This document shows, piece by piece, positions 44,336 to 52,896 of a stretch of DNA of 52,896 bases. Where the stretch lies: NCBI RefSeq assembly GCF_900114355.1, contig NZ_FOSS01000007.1:34316-87211 (forward strand). Reading direction: 5' to 3'. The notes beneath the pieces were generated by a model. It saw only the letters and a list, made by a program, of their open reading frames with translations. It was not told the origin of the DNA and ran no database searches. The position numbers and the translations under genes are program-made. Position 1 is the first letter of the stretch. Every line of letters starts with the position of its first letter. Source of the stretch: Lysobacter sp. cf310 (GTDB lineage Bacteria; Pseudomonadota; Gammaproteobacteria; Xanthomonadales; Xanthomonadaceae).

Positions 44336-44737
44336 ATGTACCAGCAGTTCAACGAGCAGTTCGCCGCCGCGACGCGTCAGTTCGCTGACACGGCCGCTCA
44401 GGTCAACCGTCTGACCCTCGACAACGCCGAGGCCGTGTTCGGCCTGCAGCTGGCCGCGATCGAAGACCGCGTCAACGCCACCTTCGCTTTCTTCGGCGAA
44501 GCCGCCGAAGCCCGCGACTTCGACAGCCTCAAGACCCTGTGGCCGAAGGCCGCGCAGGTCGCCCGCGAGAACGTCGAGCGCGCCGTCAGCACCGGCCAGG
44601 AAGTCTTCGGCCGCACCCTGAAGGCCAACGAAGCCATCGGCGAGCTGGCCAAGTCGCAGATCGAGTCGGCCGCCAAGACCACCCAGGCCAACGTCGAAAA
44701 GGCCGCCAAGGCCGCGACCAAGGTCGCCGCCAAGTAA
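44336..44737 (+). CDS. phasin family protein
   Basis: This 133-residue protein is almost wholly helical, with the phasin pattern: FNEQFAAATRQFADTAAQVN, ALQLAAIEDRVNAT-like region (FGLQLAAIEDRVNATFAFFG), and a C-terminal Ala/Lys-rich amphipathic tail (ANVEKAAKAATKVAAK). Phasins coat polyhydroxyalkanoate granules. The ATG follows CAGGAGCACGCC. It is monocistronic, between its own promoter and a strong terminator. No PHA synthase is in the window, so a granule role is inferred from the family. Confidence 0.85.
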   Translation: MYQQFNEQFAAATRQFADTAAQVNRLTLDNAEAVFGLQLAAIEDRVNATFAFFGEAAEARDFDSLKTLWPKAAQVARENVERAVSTGQEVFGRTLKANEAIGELAKSQIESAAKTTQANVEKAAKAATKVAAK

Positions 44738-44779
44738 TTCGCAACGTCTCTCTCCTCGTCGTACCCCCGACGGACACGA

Positions 44780-44810
44780 AACCCGGTAGCGCCAGCTACC
44801 GGGTTTTTTG
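44780..44810 (+). terminator. Rho-independent terminator after the phasin gene
   Basis: A perfect 11-bp stem AACCCGGTAGC-GCCA-GCTACCGGGTT is followed by TTTTG. Confidence 0.9.
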
Positions 44811-44860
44811 TTGGGCGCGGTTTAGGGATCGGGTTTAGCAGTAGCGATCCAAGGCATCGA

Positions 44861-45345
<485 letters not shown>

Positions 45346-45467
45346 AAAGGCCAAACTCGCGTGCGCGTGCGAGCGAGTGCTAAAGACGGCGGCTCCCCGC
45401 CTTCGCGAGGATGACAAGTCAAAATATGCATAGCAGGCGGGAGCGTTTGATCAGAGCAGCGCGCCCC

Positions 45468-45494
45468 AAAGAAAAGCCCGCCGTTCGGCGGGCT
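45468..45494 (-). terminator. Rho-independent terminator of the RND efflux operon
   Basis: The stem AGCCCGCC-GTTC-GGCGGGCT (45475-45494) reads on the minus strand, followed by TTTCTTT. It lies 22 bp beyond the RND permease stop. Confidence 0.85.
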
Positions 45495-45516
45495 CTTCGG
45501 TAACAGCGGATCCGGA

Positions 45517-48500
45517 TCAGCCCGCGGGCTTGGCCGCCGGCGGCTCATCGTCGTGACGCACGATCTTCGGCGCCTCGTCCAGCTTGTCGCCAAGAATCCG
45601 GCGAACGACCACATAGAACACCGGAATCAACAGCACGCCCAGGAAGGTCGCGAACATCATGCCGCCGATCACGCCCGTGCCGATCGCGTGACGCGAGTTC
45701 GCGCCCGCGCCCGACGAAATCGCCAGCGGGATCACACCCATGATGAAAGCGAAGGACGTCATCAGGATCGGGCGGAAACGCAGCTTGCAGGCCTCGATGG
45801 TCGCCTCGCGCAGCGTCTTTCCGGCCTGACGCTGCTCGATCGCGAACTCCACGATCAGGATCGCGTTCTTCGCCGCCAGGCCGATCACCGTGATCAGACC
45901 GATCTTGAAGTAGATGTCGTTGGGCAGACCGCGCAGCAACGAGAACACCACCGCACCGAGCACGCCCAGCGGCACCACCAGCAACACCGCCACCGGCACC
46001 GACCAGCTCTCGTACAACGCCGCCAAGCAGAGGAACACCACCAGGATCGACAGCGCCATCAACATCGGCGCCTGATTGCCCGACAGGATTTCCTGATAGG
46101 ACTGACCGGTCCAGTCGTAACCGAAGCCCTCCGGCAGATCGTTGTCGACGATCGCCTGCATCGCGTTCATGGCCTCGCCCGAACTGTGCCCCGGCGCCTG
46201 CGAACCCACGATCTCGACCGCCGAATAACCGTTGTAACGGGTCAGCGACGGCGAGGCCATGATCCACTTGCTGTGGACCACGTTGGTCAGCGGGATCATC
46301 GCGTTGGTGGTGCTGTCGGCCGCGCTGCCGTCGACGTTGGTCGCCGCCGACGGGTTGGGCGTGTAGAACCGGGCCAAGGCTTCCGGACCGGTGCGGTACT
46401 GCGCATCGGCCTGCATGGTCACGCGCTTGATGCGGCCGTTGTCGACGAAGTCGTTGACGTACACCGGCGCCAGCATCAGCTGGATCGAGCTGTAGATGTC
46501 GTTCACCGACAGGCCCATCGCCTGCGCCTGCACGCGATCGACGTCGAGCTTGAGCTGCGGCGAATCTTCCTGCGTGTTCGGACGCACGCCGACCAGCGCC
46601 TGGTTCTTGCCGGCGTTGCCGAGCAGGATGTTGCGGGCCTCGGTCAGCGCCTCGCGGCCCTTGCCGCCGCGGTCCTGCAGGTACATGTCGAAACCGCCGA
46701 ACGAACCCAGGCCGCTGACGGTGGGCAGGTTGATCACGAAGATCTGGGCGTCGCGGATGCCGCTCAGGGTGCCGTAGGTGGTCTGGATGAAGGTGCTTGC
46801 GTCGACCTTGCGCTCGTCCCAGGGCTTCAGGCGGATGAAGGCCATGCCCATGTTCTCGCCCTGGCCGACGAAGCTGAAGCCGGCCACTTCCATCATGCCG
46901 TCGTAGCCTTCCTGCTTCTCCAGGGCCTTGCGCATGTCGTCGAACACGGCCTGGGTGCGGCGCATGGTCGCGCCCGGCGGCAACTGCACCAGTGCCAGCG
47001 CGTAGCCCTGGTCTTCTTCCGGCAGGAAGCTGCCCGGCAGCTTGGTGAACAGGAAGCCGCACAGCACCGCCAGCGCCACGAACACCGCCATCCAGCGCGG
47101 CGCGTGCTTGACCGCGCTGCCGATGTGACCGACGTAGGTATTGGCGACCTTGTTGTAGACCGTGTTGAAGCCGCGGAACACGAAGTTCGATTTGTGATGT
47201 TCGGTGGGCTTGAGCATGGTCGCGCACAGCGCCGGGGTGAAGCCCAGGGCGAGGAACGCGGAGAAGCCCATCGCCATGGCGATGGTGATGGCGAACTGCT
47301 TGTAGATCTCGCCGGCCGAACCGCCCTGGAAGGCGCTGGGGATGAACACCGCCGCCAGCACCACCGTGATCGCGATGACCGCGCCGCTGATCTGGCTCAT
47401 CGCCTTGATCGTGGCCTGGCGGGCGTTGAGCCCCTCCTCGGTCATGATGCGTTCGACGTTCTCGATCACCACGATCGCGTCGTCGACCACGATGCCGATC
47501 GCCAGCACCATGCCGAACAGGCTGAGCTGGTTGATGGTGAACCCGAGGATGTACATGCCCAGGAAGGTGCCCATCAAGGCGATCGGGATCACCAGGGTCG
47601 GGATCAGGGTGGCGCGGAAGTTCTGCAGGAAGATCAGCATCACCAGGAACACCAGCGCGATCGCCTCGAGCAGGGTCTTGACGACCTCCTCCACCGAGAT
47701 CCGCACGAAGGTCGAGGTGTCGTAGGGCGAGAACCACTTCACGCCCTGCGGGAAACTGGTCTGCAGCTCGTCCATGCGCTTGCGCACCGCCTCGGCCACG
47801 CCCAGGGCGTTGGCGCCGGGGCTGAGCAGCACGGCGAAGGCGCCGGTCGGGGCGCCGTTCCAGCGCGCCTCGAAGCCGTAGGACTGCGCACCGATCTTGA
47901 TCCGCGCGACGTCCTTCAGGCGCACCGTGGTGCCGTCGGCGTTGGCGCGCAGGATGATGTTGCCGAATTCCTCGGGCGTGCTGAAACGGCCTTCGGCCGA
48001 GACCGTGGCGGTGTAGGCCTGTTCCTTCGGCGAGGGCTCGGCGCCGATCGAACCGGCGGCGAACTGCACGTTCTGGCCGCGCACCGAGTTCAGCACCTGG
48101 GTGGCCGAGAGGCCGTAACCCTGCAGCTGCTCGGGGTTGAGCCAGATGTTCATGGCGTATTCGCTGCCGAACTGCTGGGTGCTGCCCACGCCGGGCACGC
48201 GCGCGATCTGGTCGAGCACGCGCGAGCCGATCATGTCGCTGAGCGCGTTGGTGTCCACGCCCGGATTTTCCGAGCGCAGCGCGACCACCATCAGGAAGTT
48301 CGAGTTCGACTTGGCCACCACCACGCCCTGCCGGGTCACTTCCTCCGGCAGTCGCGGCGTCGCCAGGGCGACCTTGTTCTGCACCTGGACCTGGGCGATG
48401 TCGGGATCGGTGCCCGGCGCGAAGGTCAGGGTGATCGAGGAGCCGCCCGAGGCGCTGGACGAGGAGCTGAAGTAATCGAGGTTGTCGATACCGGTCAGCT

Positions 48501-48702
48501 GCTGCTCGATCACCTGGGTGACCGCGCCTTCGGCGGTCTCGGCGCTGGCGCCCGGGTAGCTGGCCGAGATGCCCACCTGCGGCGGCGCGATGTTGGGATA
48601 GGACTCGACGCCGAGATTGAAGATCGCGAGCACGCCGCCCAGCGTGATCAGGATCGCGATGACCCAGGCGAAGACCGGGTGATTGATGAAGAATCTGGAC
48701 AT
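45517..48702 (-). CDS. RND multidrug efflux permease (AcrB/MexB, HAE1 family)
   Basis: This 1061-residue inner-membrane pump exchanges protons for drugs. It has the N-terminal SRFFINHPVFAWVIAILITL, two large periplasmic loops, and the conserved helix-4 GMVLAIGIVVDDAIVVIENV with the proton-relay Asp pair. FALALALAF-type regions give way here to MGFSAFLALGFTPALCATML. The C-terminal half repeats the fold (LKIGLITVIGLAAKNAILIV-like region, ISSGAGANSRHAIGTGVIGG). It lies 17 nt after its adaptor gene. No outer-membrane TolC/OprM gene is attached, so it must use one from elsewhere. Substrates cannot be predicted. Confidence 0.95.
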   Translation of the reverse strand: MSRFFINHPVFAWVIAILITLGGVLAIFNLGVESYPNIAPPQVGISASYPGASAETAEGAVTQVIEQQLTGIDNLDYFSSSSSASGGSSITLTFAPGTDPDIAQVQVQNKVALATPRLPEEVTRQGVVVAKSNSNFLMVVALRSENPGVDTNALSDMIGSRVLDQIARVPGVGSTQQFGSEYAMNIWLNPEQLQGYGLSATQVLNSVRGQNVQFAAGSIGAEPSPKEQAYTATVSAEGRFSTPEEFGNIILRANADGTTVRLKDVARIKIGAQSYGFEARWNGAPTGAFAVLLSPGANALGVAEAVRKRMDELQTSFPQGVKWFSPYDTSTFVRISVEEVVKTLLEAIALVFLVMLIFLQNFRATLIPTLVIPIALMGTFLGMYILGFTINQLSLFGMVLAIGIVVDDAIVVIENVERIMTEEGLNARQATIKAMSQISGAVIAITVVLAAVFIPSAFQGGSAGEIYKQFAITIAMAMGFSAFLALGFTPALCATMLKPTEHHKSNFVFRGFNTVYNKVANTYVGHIGSAVKHAPRWMAVFVALAVLCGFLFTKLPGSFLPEEDQGYALALVQLPPGATMRRTQAVFDDMRKALEKQEGYDGMMEVAGFSFVGQGENMGMAFIRLKPWDERKVDASTFIQTTYGTLSGIRDAQIFVINLPTVSGLGSFGGFDMYLQDRGGKGREALTEARNILLGNAGKNQALVGVRPNTQEDSPQLKLDVDRVQAQAMGLSVNDIYSSIQLMLAPVYVNDFVDNGRIKRVTMQADAQYRTGPEALARFYTPNPSAATNVDGSAADSTTNAMIPLTNVVHSKWIMASPSLTRYNGYSAVEIVGSQAPGHSSGEAMNAMQAIVDNDLPEGFGYDWTGQSYQEILSGNQAPMLMALSILVVFLCLAALYESWSVPVAVLLVVPLGVLGAVVFSLLRGLPNDIYFKIGLITVIGLAAKNAILIVEFAIEQRQAGKTLREATIEACKLRFRPILMTSFAFIMGVIPLAISSGAGANSRHAIGTGVIGGMMFATFLGVLLIPVFYVVVRRILGDKLDEAPKIVRHDDEPPAAKPAG

Positions 48703-48719
48703 GGCGTTCGCTCAGTCCT

Positions 48720-49886
48720 TTATTTGGCGGCCGGCGCGGCGGCTTCGGGCTTGCCCTTGGCGCCCTCGGGCTGCCACGGCGTGGCCTTGGCCGCCTCGCC
48801 CGGAACGGCGCGCTGGATGCCGGAGACCACGACCTGATCGCCCGCGGCCAGGCCGCTGCTGATCACCCAGTTGCCGCCCTGGCTGCGGTCGGCGGTCACG
48901 CCCTTGCGCGCGACCTTGCCGTCGGCGCCCACCACCAGCACATAGGAACCGCCGGCGTCGCGCTGCAGCGCGGCCTGCGGCACCAGGAAGGCGTTGGCCT
49001 GGTTGCCCAGGGTGGCCTTCAGGGTCACGTAGGTGCCGGGCAGCAGGGTCTTGTCCGGGTTCGGGATGCGCGCGCGCAGCGCGATCGCGCCGGTGGCCGG
49101 ATCGACCACGTCGCCGGAGAAATCCATCACGCCGGGACGCTGGTAGACCGTGCCGTCGGGCAGCACCACCTGGACCTGGGTTTCGCCCTGGGTCTGGCCG
49201 GCCTGGGCGCGGCGGATCTGCTCGAGCTCGGACACGCTGAGCGAGAAGTTCACGTACAGCTGATCGATCTGATCGACGGTGGTCAGCAGGGTCGCGGTGC
49301 CCTGCCCGACCAGCGCGCCCTCGGTGACCTGCTGCTTGCCGGCGCGGCCGTTGATCGGCGAGCGCACGGTGGCGTAACCCAGGTTGATGCGCGCGTTGGC
49401 CAGCGCGGCCTCGGCCTGCTTCACCGCGGCCGAGCCACTGCGTTCGGCGGCCAGCGCGTTGTCGAGATCGGAGCGCGAAATGAACTTCTCCGGCGCCAGC
49501 CGGCGCGCGCGATCGGCGGCGGCGCGCGCGTTGGCGTAGTTGGCTTCGGCCGAGGCCAGCGAGGCCTGGGCCTGGCCGACTTCGGCCTGCATCTGCGAGG
49601 GATCGATCTGGAACAGCACCTGACCTTCGCTGACGTCGCTGCCCTCGGCGTAGACGCGGCGCTGCAGCACGCCCGGCACGCGCGCGCGCACGTCGGCGCT
49701 GCGGTAGGCGGCCAGGCGGCCGACCAGATCCTTCTGCAGCGGCACGTTCGCCGGCTGCGCCTTGATCACGCCCAGTTCCGGCGGCGGCGGCGCGCCGCCG
49801 GCTTGTTCGTCGCCTCCACCTCCGCAAGCGGAAAGTGCGAGGGCCAACGCGAAGGCCAGGGCCGCGCAGCGCGGGATCATGATCAT
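48720..49886 (-). CDS. RND periplasmic adaptor (AcrA/MexA family) lipoprotein
   Basis: This 388-residue membrane-fusion protein has a lipobox LSAC (lipidated Cys at about residue 21). The barrel-sandwich domain carries VRARVPGVLQRRVYAEGSDV and GQVLFQIDPSQMQAEVGQAQ, the alpha-hairpin lies at about 100-165, and the second lipoyl half has ATVRSPINGRAGKQQVTEGA. The beta-barrel and membrane-proximal domains follow (LLPGTYVTLKATLG; FLVPQAALQRDAGGSYVLVV). The start may be at 49886 or 49880 (MIMIP); both lie after GGAG. It links the pump to an outer-membrane channel. Its promoter region is AT-rich. Confidence 0.94.
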   Translation of the reverse strand: MIMIPRCAALAFALALALSACGGGGDEQAGGAPPPPELGVIKAQPANVPLQKDLVGRLAAYRSADVRARVPGVLQRRVYAEGSDVSEGQVLFQIDPSQMQAEVGQAQASLASAEANYANARAAADRARRLAPEKFISRSDLDNALAAERSGSAAVKQAEAALANARINLGYATVRSPINGRAGKQQVTEGALVGQGTATLLTTVDQIDQLYVNFSLSVSELEQIRRAQAGQTQGETQVQVVLPDGTVYQRPGVMDFSGDVVDPATGAIALRARIPNPDKTLLPGTYVTLKATLGNQANAFLVPQAALQRDAGGSYVLVVGADGKVARKGVTADRSQGGNWVISSGLAAGDQVVVSGIQRAVPGEAAKATPWQPEGAKGKPEAAAPAAK

Positions 49887-49938
49887 GGGAAAGACTCCGG
49901 TTCCATCGTTGTCTGAGCGCGATCGCTCGGTGGTTGTT

Positions 49939-49976
49939 TCTAATTCCTATACTGAAAAGTCTAACATTCTGATACT
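49939..49976 (-). promoter_or_regulatory. AT-rich promoter/operator region of the RND operon
   Basis: Two direct repeats lie 21 bp apart on the plus strand: TCTAATTCCTATACT (49939) and TCTAACATTCTGATACT (49960), an exact two-turn spacing. They fall 53-90 bp before the adaptor start, in a strikingly AT-rich stretch. They may bind a regulator encoded elsewhere. Confidence 0.35.
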
Positions 49977-50012
49977 TGGCCCCACCCCCCATAAGTCACG
50001 GGGCCAGCGCCG

Positions 50013-50684
50013 CTAAACCACGCTGAGCAAGTGCGAGAAACGGCTGGCGTCGGGTTCGGGCGCGTACGGCAGGCGGCCCCAGCAGGGCGCCGGCAGGCGC
50101 TCACGCAGTAAACGGAAATTGTCATCGCGTCGGTCCATATGAGGGTCCATCTCATTGCCGATCCAGCCGACCAGACGCAGGCCGTCGGCCTCGATCGCAC
50201 GCGCAGTCAGGCGCGCATGGTTGATGCAGCCTAGCCGCATTCCGACCACCAACACCACCGCCGCATCCAGTTCGCGCGCCAGTTCGGCCTGATCCAGGGT
50301 CGCCGACAGCGGCGCCGCCCAGCCGCCCACGCCTTCGACCACCACCACCTCGGCCTGCGCGGCCAGGCGCGCGTGCGCGGCCAGCAGGGTGGGCAGCGCG
50401 ATCTCGACGCCGTCGTCGGCCGCGGCCAGTTCCGGCGCCAGCGGAGCGCGCAAGGCATAGGGGTTGATGTCGGCATACGCGGGCGTGGGCGAACTGGCGG
50501 CCTGCAACAGCAGCGCGTCCTCGTTGCGCAGCCCCTGCGGCGTGAGCTCGCAGCCGCTGGCGACCGGCTTCATGCCGACCGCGCGCAGCCCCTGCGCGCG
50601 CAGCGCGTGCAGCAGCGTGGCGCTGGCCACCGACTTGCCAATGCCGGTGTCGGTGCCGGTGACGAAGTAGCTGCGCGCGCTCAA
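50013..50684 (-). CDS. bioD: dethiobiotin synthase
   Basis: This 223-residue enzyme forms the ureido ring of dethiobiotin from DAPA, CO2 and ATP. The P-loop GTDTGIGKS is at 9-17. Further landmarks are GMKPVASGCE (DAPA-binding Lys), NPYALRAPLAPELAA, VVVEGVGGWAAPLS and VGWIGNEMDP. The start is TTG at 50684, because the family N-terminus begins there and no ATG precedes it. That TTG overlaps the upstream TMEM175-like stop (TTGA). No other bio gene is adjacent. Confidence 0.94.
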   Translation of the reverse strand: MSARSYFVTGTDTGIGKSVASATLLHALRAQGLRAVGMKPVASGCELTPQGLRNEDALLLQAASSPTPAYADINPYALRAPLAPELAAADDGVEIALPTLLAAHARLAAQAEVVVVEGVGGWAAPLSATLDQAELARELDAAVVLVVGMRLGCINHARLTARAIEADGLRLVGWIGNEMDPHMDRRDDNFRLLRERLPAPCWGRLPYAPEPDASRFSHLLSVV

Positions 50685-51442
50685 GCGGCGGCGGCCTTCG
50701 ATTGATGGGCCAGCCAGCGCCGATTGCGACGCACCGCATAGGCCGGCATGACCGCGCCCAGTCCCGCATACACCCACACCGGCAGCGCCGCGATCAGGCC
50801 CGGTGCGTTCTCGCCCGGCCAGGCCAGTGCCAGGCCGCTCAGCAGCAGGCTCAGCACCGCGGTGCCGGTGAGGATCCAGTGCAGGCCGATCTCGGTGCCG
50901 GTCTCGTAGCGCTCGGCCGCGGTCAGACCCAGCTTGTCGGCGCGTCGCAGCGCGTGCCGGTTGAGCTCGCACACGATCCACGACAGCAGACCGAAGCCCA
51001 CCGCATAGACCATGAAAGCGGTCTGCAGGTCGGCGTTCCAATGCGCGGGATCGATGCCCAGCTCGCTCTTGACCCAGCCGCCGGTGAACATCGACATCGC
51101 GCTGGAGACCACCATGCGCAGCGGATAGACGTAGATCATCACCACCAGCACCAGCGCCAGGCTGAGCACGTTGGAGCGTCCGTCGTCGAGCCCGTAGCGC
51201 CGGCTCCAACGGTTGTGCGCGCCCCAGAACAGCGCGAGCAGCACGAAGCAGAACACGAAGGTCGGCACCCGCCGCAGCGCTTCGCGCAGTTCGGCGACGG
51301 TGTCGGGCAGTTCGTTGAACAGGATCACCAGCATCGTCAGCGAGAACGCGAACGCGGCGTCGACGAAACTTTCCAGCCGCGTCACCTGGTGGCCGCGTTC
51401 GCGGAAGGCGGGCATGGTCGAGCCTGACTCGGTCATCGGCAT
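50681..51442 (-). CDS. TMEM175-like (DUF1211) membrane protein
   Basis: This 253-residue protein has six membrane helices in the TMEM175 order. The hallmark RxxxFSD of helix 1 appears as RLESFVD (R22, F26, D28), with Val instead of Ser. Other helices include VPTFVFCFVLLALFWGAHNR and LALVLVVMIYVYPLRMVVSS. TMEM175 proteins are potassium channels in other organisms; whether the variant still conducts is unknown. Its stop overlaps the bioD start, an unexpected pairing. The ATG at 51442 precedes MPMTESGSTM. Confidence 0.8.
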   Translation of the reverse strand: MPMTESGSTMPAFRERGHQVTRLESFVDAAFAFSLTMLVILFNELPDTVAELREALRRVPTFVFCFVLLALFWGAHNRWSRRYGLDDGRSNVLSLALVLVVMIYVYPLRMVVSSAMSMFTGGWVKSELGIDPAHWNADLQTAFMVYAVGFGLLSWIVCELNRHALRRADKLGLTAAERYETGTEIGLHWILTGTAVLSLLLSGLALAWPGENAPGLIAALPVWVYAGLGAVMPAYAVRRNRRWLAHQSKAAAA

Positions 51443-51503
51443 CCTCGGCGGCGGTCTTGGGGGGGCGGGGTCCGGCCATGGTAATGCCCGGGCGTGCCGC
51501 TGC

Positions 51504-51509
51504 TACACT
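51504..51509 (+). promoter_or_regulatory. candidate -10 element of msrC
   Basis: TACACT ends 6 nt before the ATG at 51516, so transcription would begin at or beside the start codon. No Shine-Dalgarno sequence is visible. Confidence 0.4.
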
Positions 51510-51515
51510 CGCGGT

Positions 51516-51998
51516 ATGTTCGCCGCCAACCCCCTGTCCGGCAGCAAGCCGGAACAATACGACCTGCTCCTGGCCCAGGCACGCGCCCTGATCGAGGGCG
51601 AGCGCGACCGTGTCGCCAACGCCGCCAACCTGTCGGCGCTGGTCTATCACGCCCTGCCGGACCTCAACTGGGTCGGCTTCTACTTCTACGACGGCCGCGA
51701 GTTGGTGGTCGGACCGTTCCAGGGCCTGCCGGCCTGCATCCGCATTCCGCTCGACAAGGGCGTGTGCGGCGCGGCGGCCTCCAGCGGCCAGACGCAGCGC
51801 ATCGCCGACGTGCACCGCTTCCCGGGGCACATCGCCTGCGATTCGGCGTCGAACTCCGAACTGGTGGTGCCTTTGTCCTTGAACGGCGAGTTGATCGGCG
51901 TGTTCGATCTCGACAGCCCCAAGCTCGACCGCTTCGACGCCGACGACCAGCGCGGCCTGGAAGCGATCGCCCAGGCCTTCGTGGAGTCGCTGCGATGA
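51516..51998 (+). CDS. msrC: free methionine-(R)-sulfoxide reductase (fRMsr, GAF domain)
   Basis: This 160-residue GAF-domain enzyme reduces free methionine R-sulfoxide. The three cysteines of the family are C74 (LPACIRIPLDKGVCG), C84 and C108 (HIACDSASNSELVVP), corresponding to E. coli C84, C94 and C118. NWVGFYFYDG and GVFDLDSPKLDRFD are typical. The TfoX-C gene overlaps its stop (ATGA). The gene may be leaderless. Confidence 0.93.
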   Translation: MFAANPLSGSKPEQYDLLLAQARALIEGERDRVANAANLSALVYHALPDLNWVGFYFYDGRELVVGPFQGLPACIRIPLDKGVCGAAASSGQTQRIADVHRFPGHIACDSASNSELVVPLSLNGELIGVFDLDSPKLDRFDADDQRGLEAIAQAFVESLR

Positions 51999-52399
51999 CC
52001 GCGGCCAAGCTGCGCAACATCGGCCCCAAGAGCGCGGCCTGGCTGCGCCAGGTCGGCCTGCGCTCGCACGAGGACATCGCCGCGATCGGCACGGTCGAGG
52101 CATTCATGCGGGTCAAGCGCGCGGGCTTCAAACCCACGCTCAACCTGCTGTACGCGATCGAAGGCGCGCTGCTGGACTGCCATTGGCAGGAGATCCCCGA
52201 CCAGCGCCGCAACGAACTGATCGCCGCCGCCGAGGCCGCCACCGCCCTGCTGCCCGCGCCGCGCAACCGCCCGGCCGCCGGCCCGGTGCGCACCACCGTG
52301 CTGACCGAGGACACGGTGGCGATGCCGCCGTCCTACGACGACGGCTTCGACGACGAGCCCGCGGGCGAAGGCCGCGACGAGGCCGAAGAGCGGGAGTAA
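51995..52399 (+). CDS. TfoX C-terminal domain protein
   Basis: This 134-residue protein begins with the TfoX_C helix-hairpin-helix-like domain: LRNIGPKSAAWLRQVGLRSH, then EDIAAIGTVEAFMRVKRAGF and TLNLLYAIEGALLDCHWQEI. An acidic tail (DDGFDDEPAGEGRDEAEERE) follows. TfoX/Sxy proteins control competence, but the N-terminal domain of true TfoX is absent, so a competence role is doubtful. It overlaps the msrC stop by ATGA and is co-expressed. Confidence 0.85.
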   Translation: MTAAKLRNIGPKSAAWLRQVGLRSHEDIAAIGTVEAFMRVKRAGFKPTLNLLYAIEGALLDCHWQEIPDQRRNELIAAAEAATALLPAPRNRPAAGPVRTTVLTEDTVAMPPSYDDGFDDEPAGEGRDEAEERE

Positions 52400-52571
52400 G
52401 GCGGCCCTGCGTTTCCCTTTGCGGCGCGGATTGGCGGCGCTTGGCTACGCTCCCAACCTGGCTTTCCCCGCTCCCAACCGCGGGAGCCGGTGCCCCGCTC
52501 GGCGGGCTGAGGACAGGCTGCGGGCCGGATGAAGCGCCGGGTGAAGTTGGAGCTGCGCGCTCTGCGCCGGG

Positions 52572-52896
52572 CCCTCACCCCAACCCCTCTCCCGCGAGCG
52601 GGAGAGGGGCTCACAACGCCGGTTCTTGATCTTCCCCTGCCCGCTTGCGGGTGAGGTTCTTGATCTGCCCTTCTCCCGCTTGCCGGAGAAAGTGCCCGCA
52701 GGGCGGATGAGGGCGCGCGGCGGGGTTCAAGCAACGCGCTCGCGCCGGGCCCTCACCCCAAGCCCTCTCCCGCGAGCGGGAGAGGGGCTCGCAACGCTAG
52801 TTTTTGATCTTCCCCTGCTTGCTTGCGGGAGAGGTTCTTGATCTGCCCTTCTCCCGCTTGCGGGAGAAGGTGCCCGCAGGGCGGATGAGGGCGCGC
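52572..52896. repeat. two tandem copies of a 178-bp palindrome-rich repeat, cut by the window end
   Basis: CCCTCACCCCAACCCCTCTC at 52572 recurs as CCCTCACCCCAAGCCCTCTC at 52750. Each copy contains CTCTCCCGC-GAGC-GGGAGAG and a second hairpin region CTTCTCCCGCTTG..GGAGAA, then GGTGCCCGCAGGGCGGATGA or its near match. This is the widespread 'ccctcaccccaacccctctccc' type of intergenic repeat. No gene is visible from 52400 on. Confidence 0.8.

Noticed and set aside
45553-48837. 1094-residue open frame opposite the RND permease
   Set aside because: It is His/Arg/Gln/Asp-rich antisense shadow of a GC-rich gene, with no recognised domain; the permease on the other strand is certain.
51995-52399. Competence regulator TfoX
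   Set aside because: Only the C-terminal domain is present; without the N-terminal domain a competence role is not supported.

Overview
The window is chromosomal DNA of about 70% G+C from a gammaproteobacterium of the family Xanthomonadaceae, most likely Lysobacter or a close relative. This rests on gene content and order (prmA, a DUF3426 protein, fis, then purH and purD; two DUF6776-type proteins around a bactofilin), on protein similarity recalled from Xanthomonas and Lysobacter, and on abundant palindromic intergenic repeats. No phage, plasmid, insertion sequence or CRISPR was seen.

Layout. 1-3.4 kb: an XRE regulator with candidate operators and a secreted endonuclease I. 3.4-7.5 kb: a two-gene block of exported proteins (one with WG repeats) flanked on both sides by direct arrays of a 133-bp-period palindromic repeat. 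7.6-13.1 kb: a divergent oxidoreductase/LysR pair, then the overlapping cutA-dsbD-tlpA-like redox operon. 13.1-18.6 kb: an NTF2-like protein, the fatty-acid block aroQ-accB-accC, a lipoprotein and a coupled pair of unknown membrane proteins. 18.8-21.2 kb: prmA, DUF3426 and fis. 21.2-22.1 kb: a repeat-rich spacer.

22.1-28.0 kb, minus strand: six genes, five junctions of which overlap by a few bases. They encode a YnbA-like CDP-alcohol phosphotransferase, a YnbC-like hydrolase-methyltransferase, a YnbD-like PAP2/dual-specificity phosphatase, a small membrane protein, a PlsC-type acyltransferase and a YnbB/CdsA-like CDP-diacylglycerol synthase. This reads as a self-contained phospholipid-making operon of unknown product and is the best candidate for an undescribed system. 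It sits between fis and purH.

28.2-31.7 kb: purH, a GNAT acetyltransferase and purD. 31.8-36.5 kb: a coiled-coil protein, a GIY-YIG protein, an LplT-PlsC fusion and a CD225/DUF2752/CD225 cluster. 36.6-41.8 kb: ampE, nudC-erpA, the DUF6776/bactofilin/DUF6776 trio and a DUF4126 membrane protein. 41.9-44.8 kb: bfr and bfd with a Fur box, rppH, tRNA-Met(CAT), queD and a phasin. 44.9-45.4 kb: a second copy of the dispersed structured module seen at 21.3 kb. 45.5-49.9 kb: an RND efflux pump. 50.0-52.4 kb: a TMEM175-like channel coupled to bioD, then msrC with a TfoX-C protein. The window ends in a 178-bp tandem repeat.

All calls come from reading the sequence and from remembered family motifs; no database search was run.
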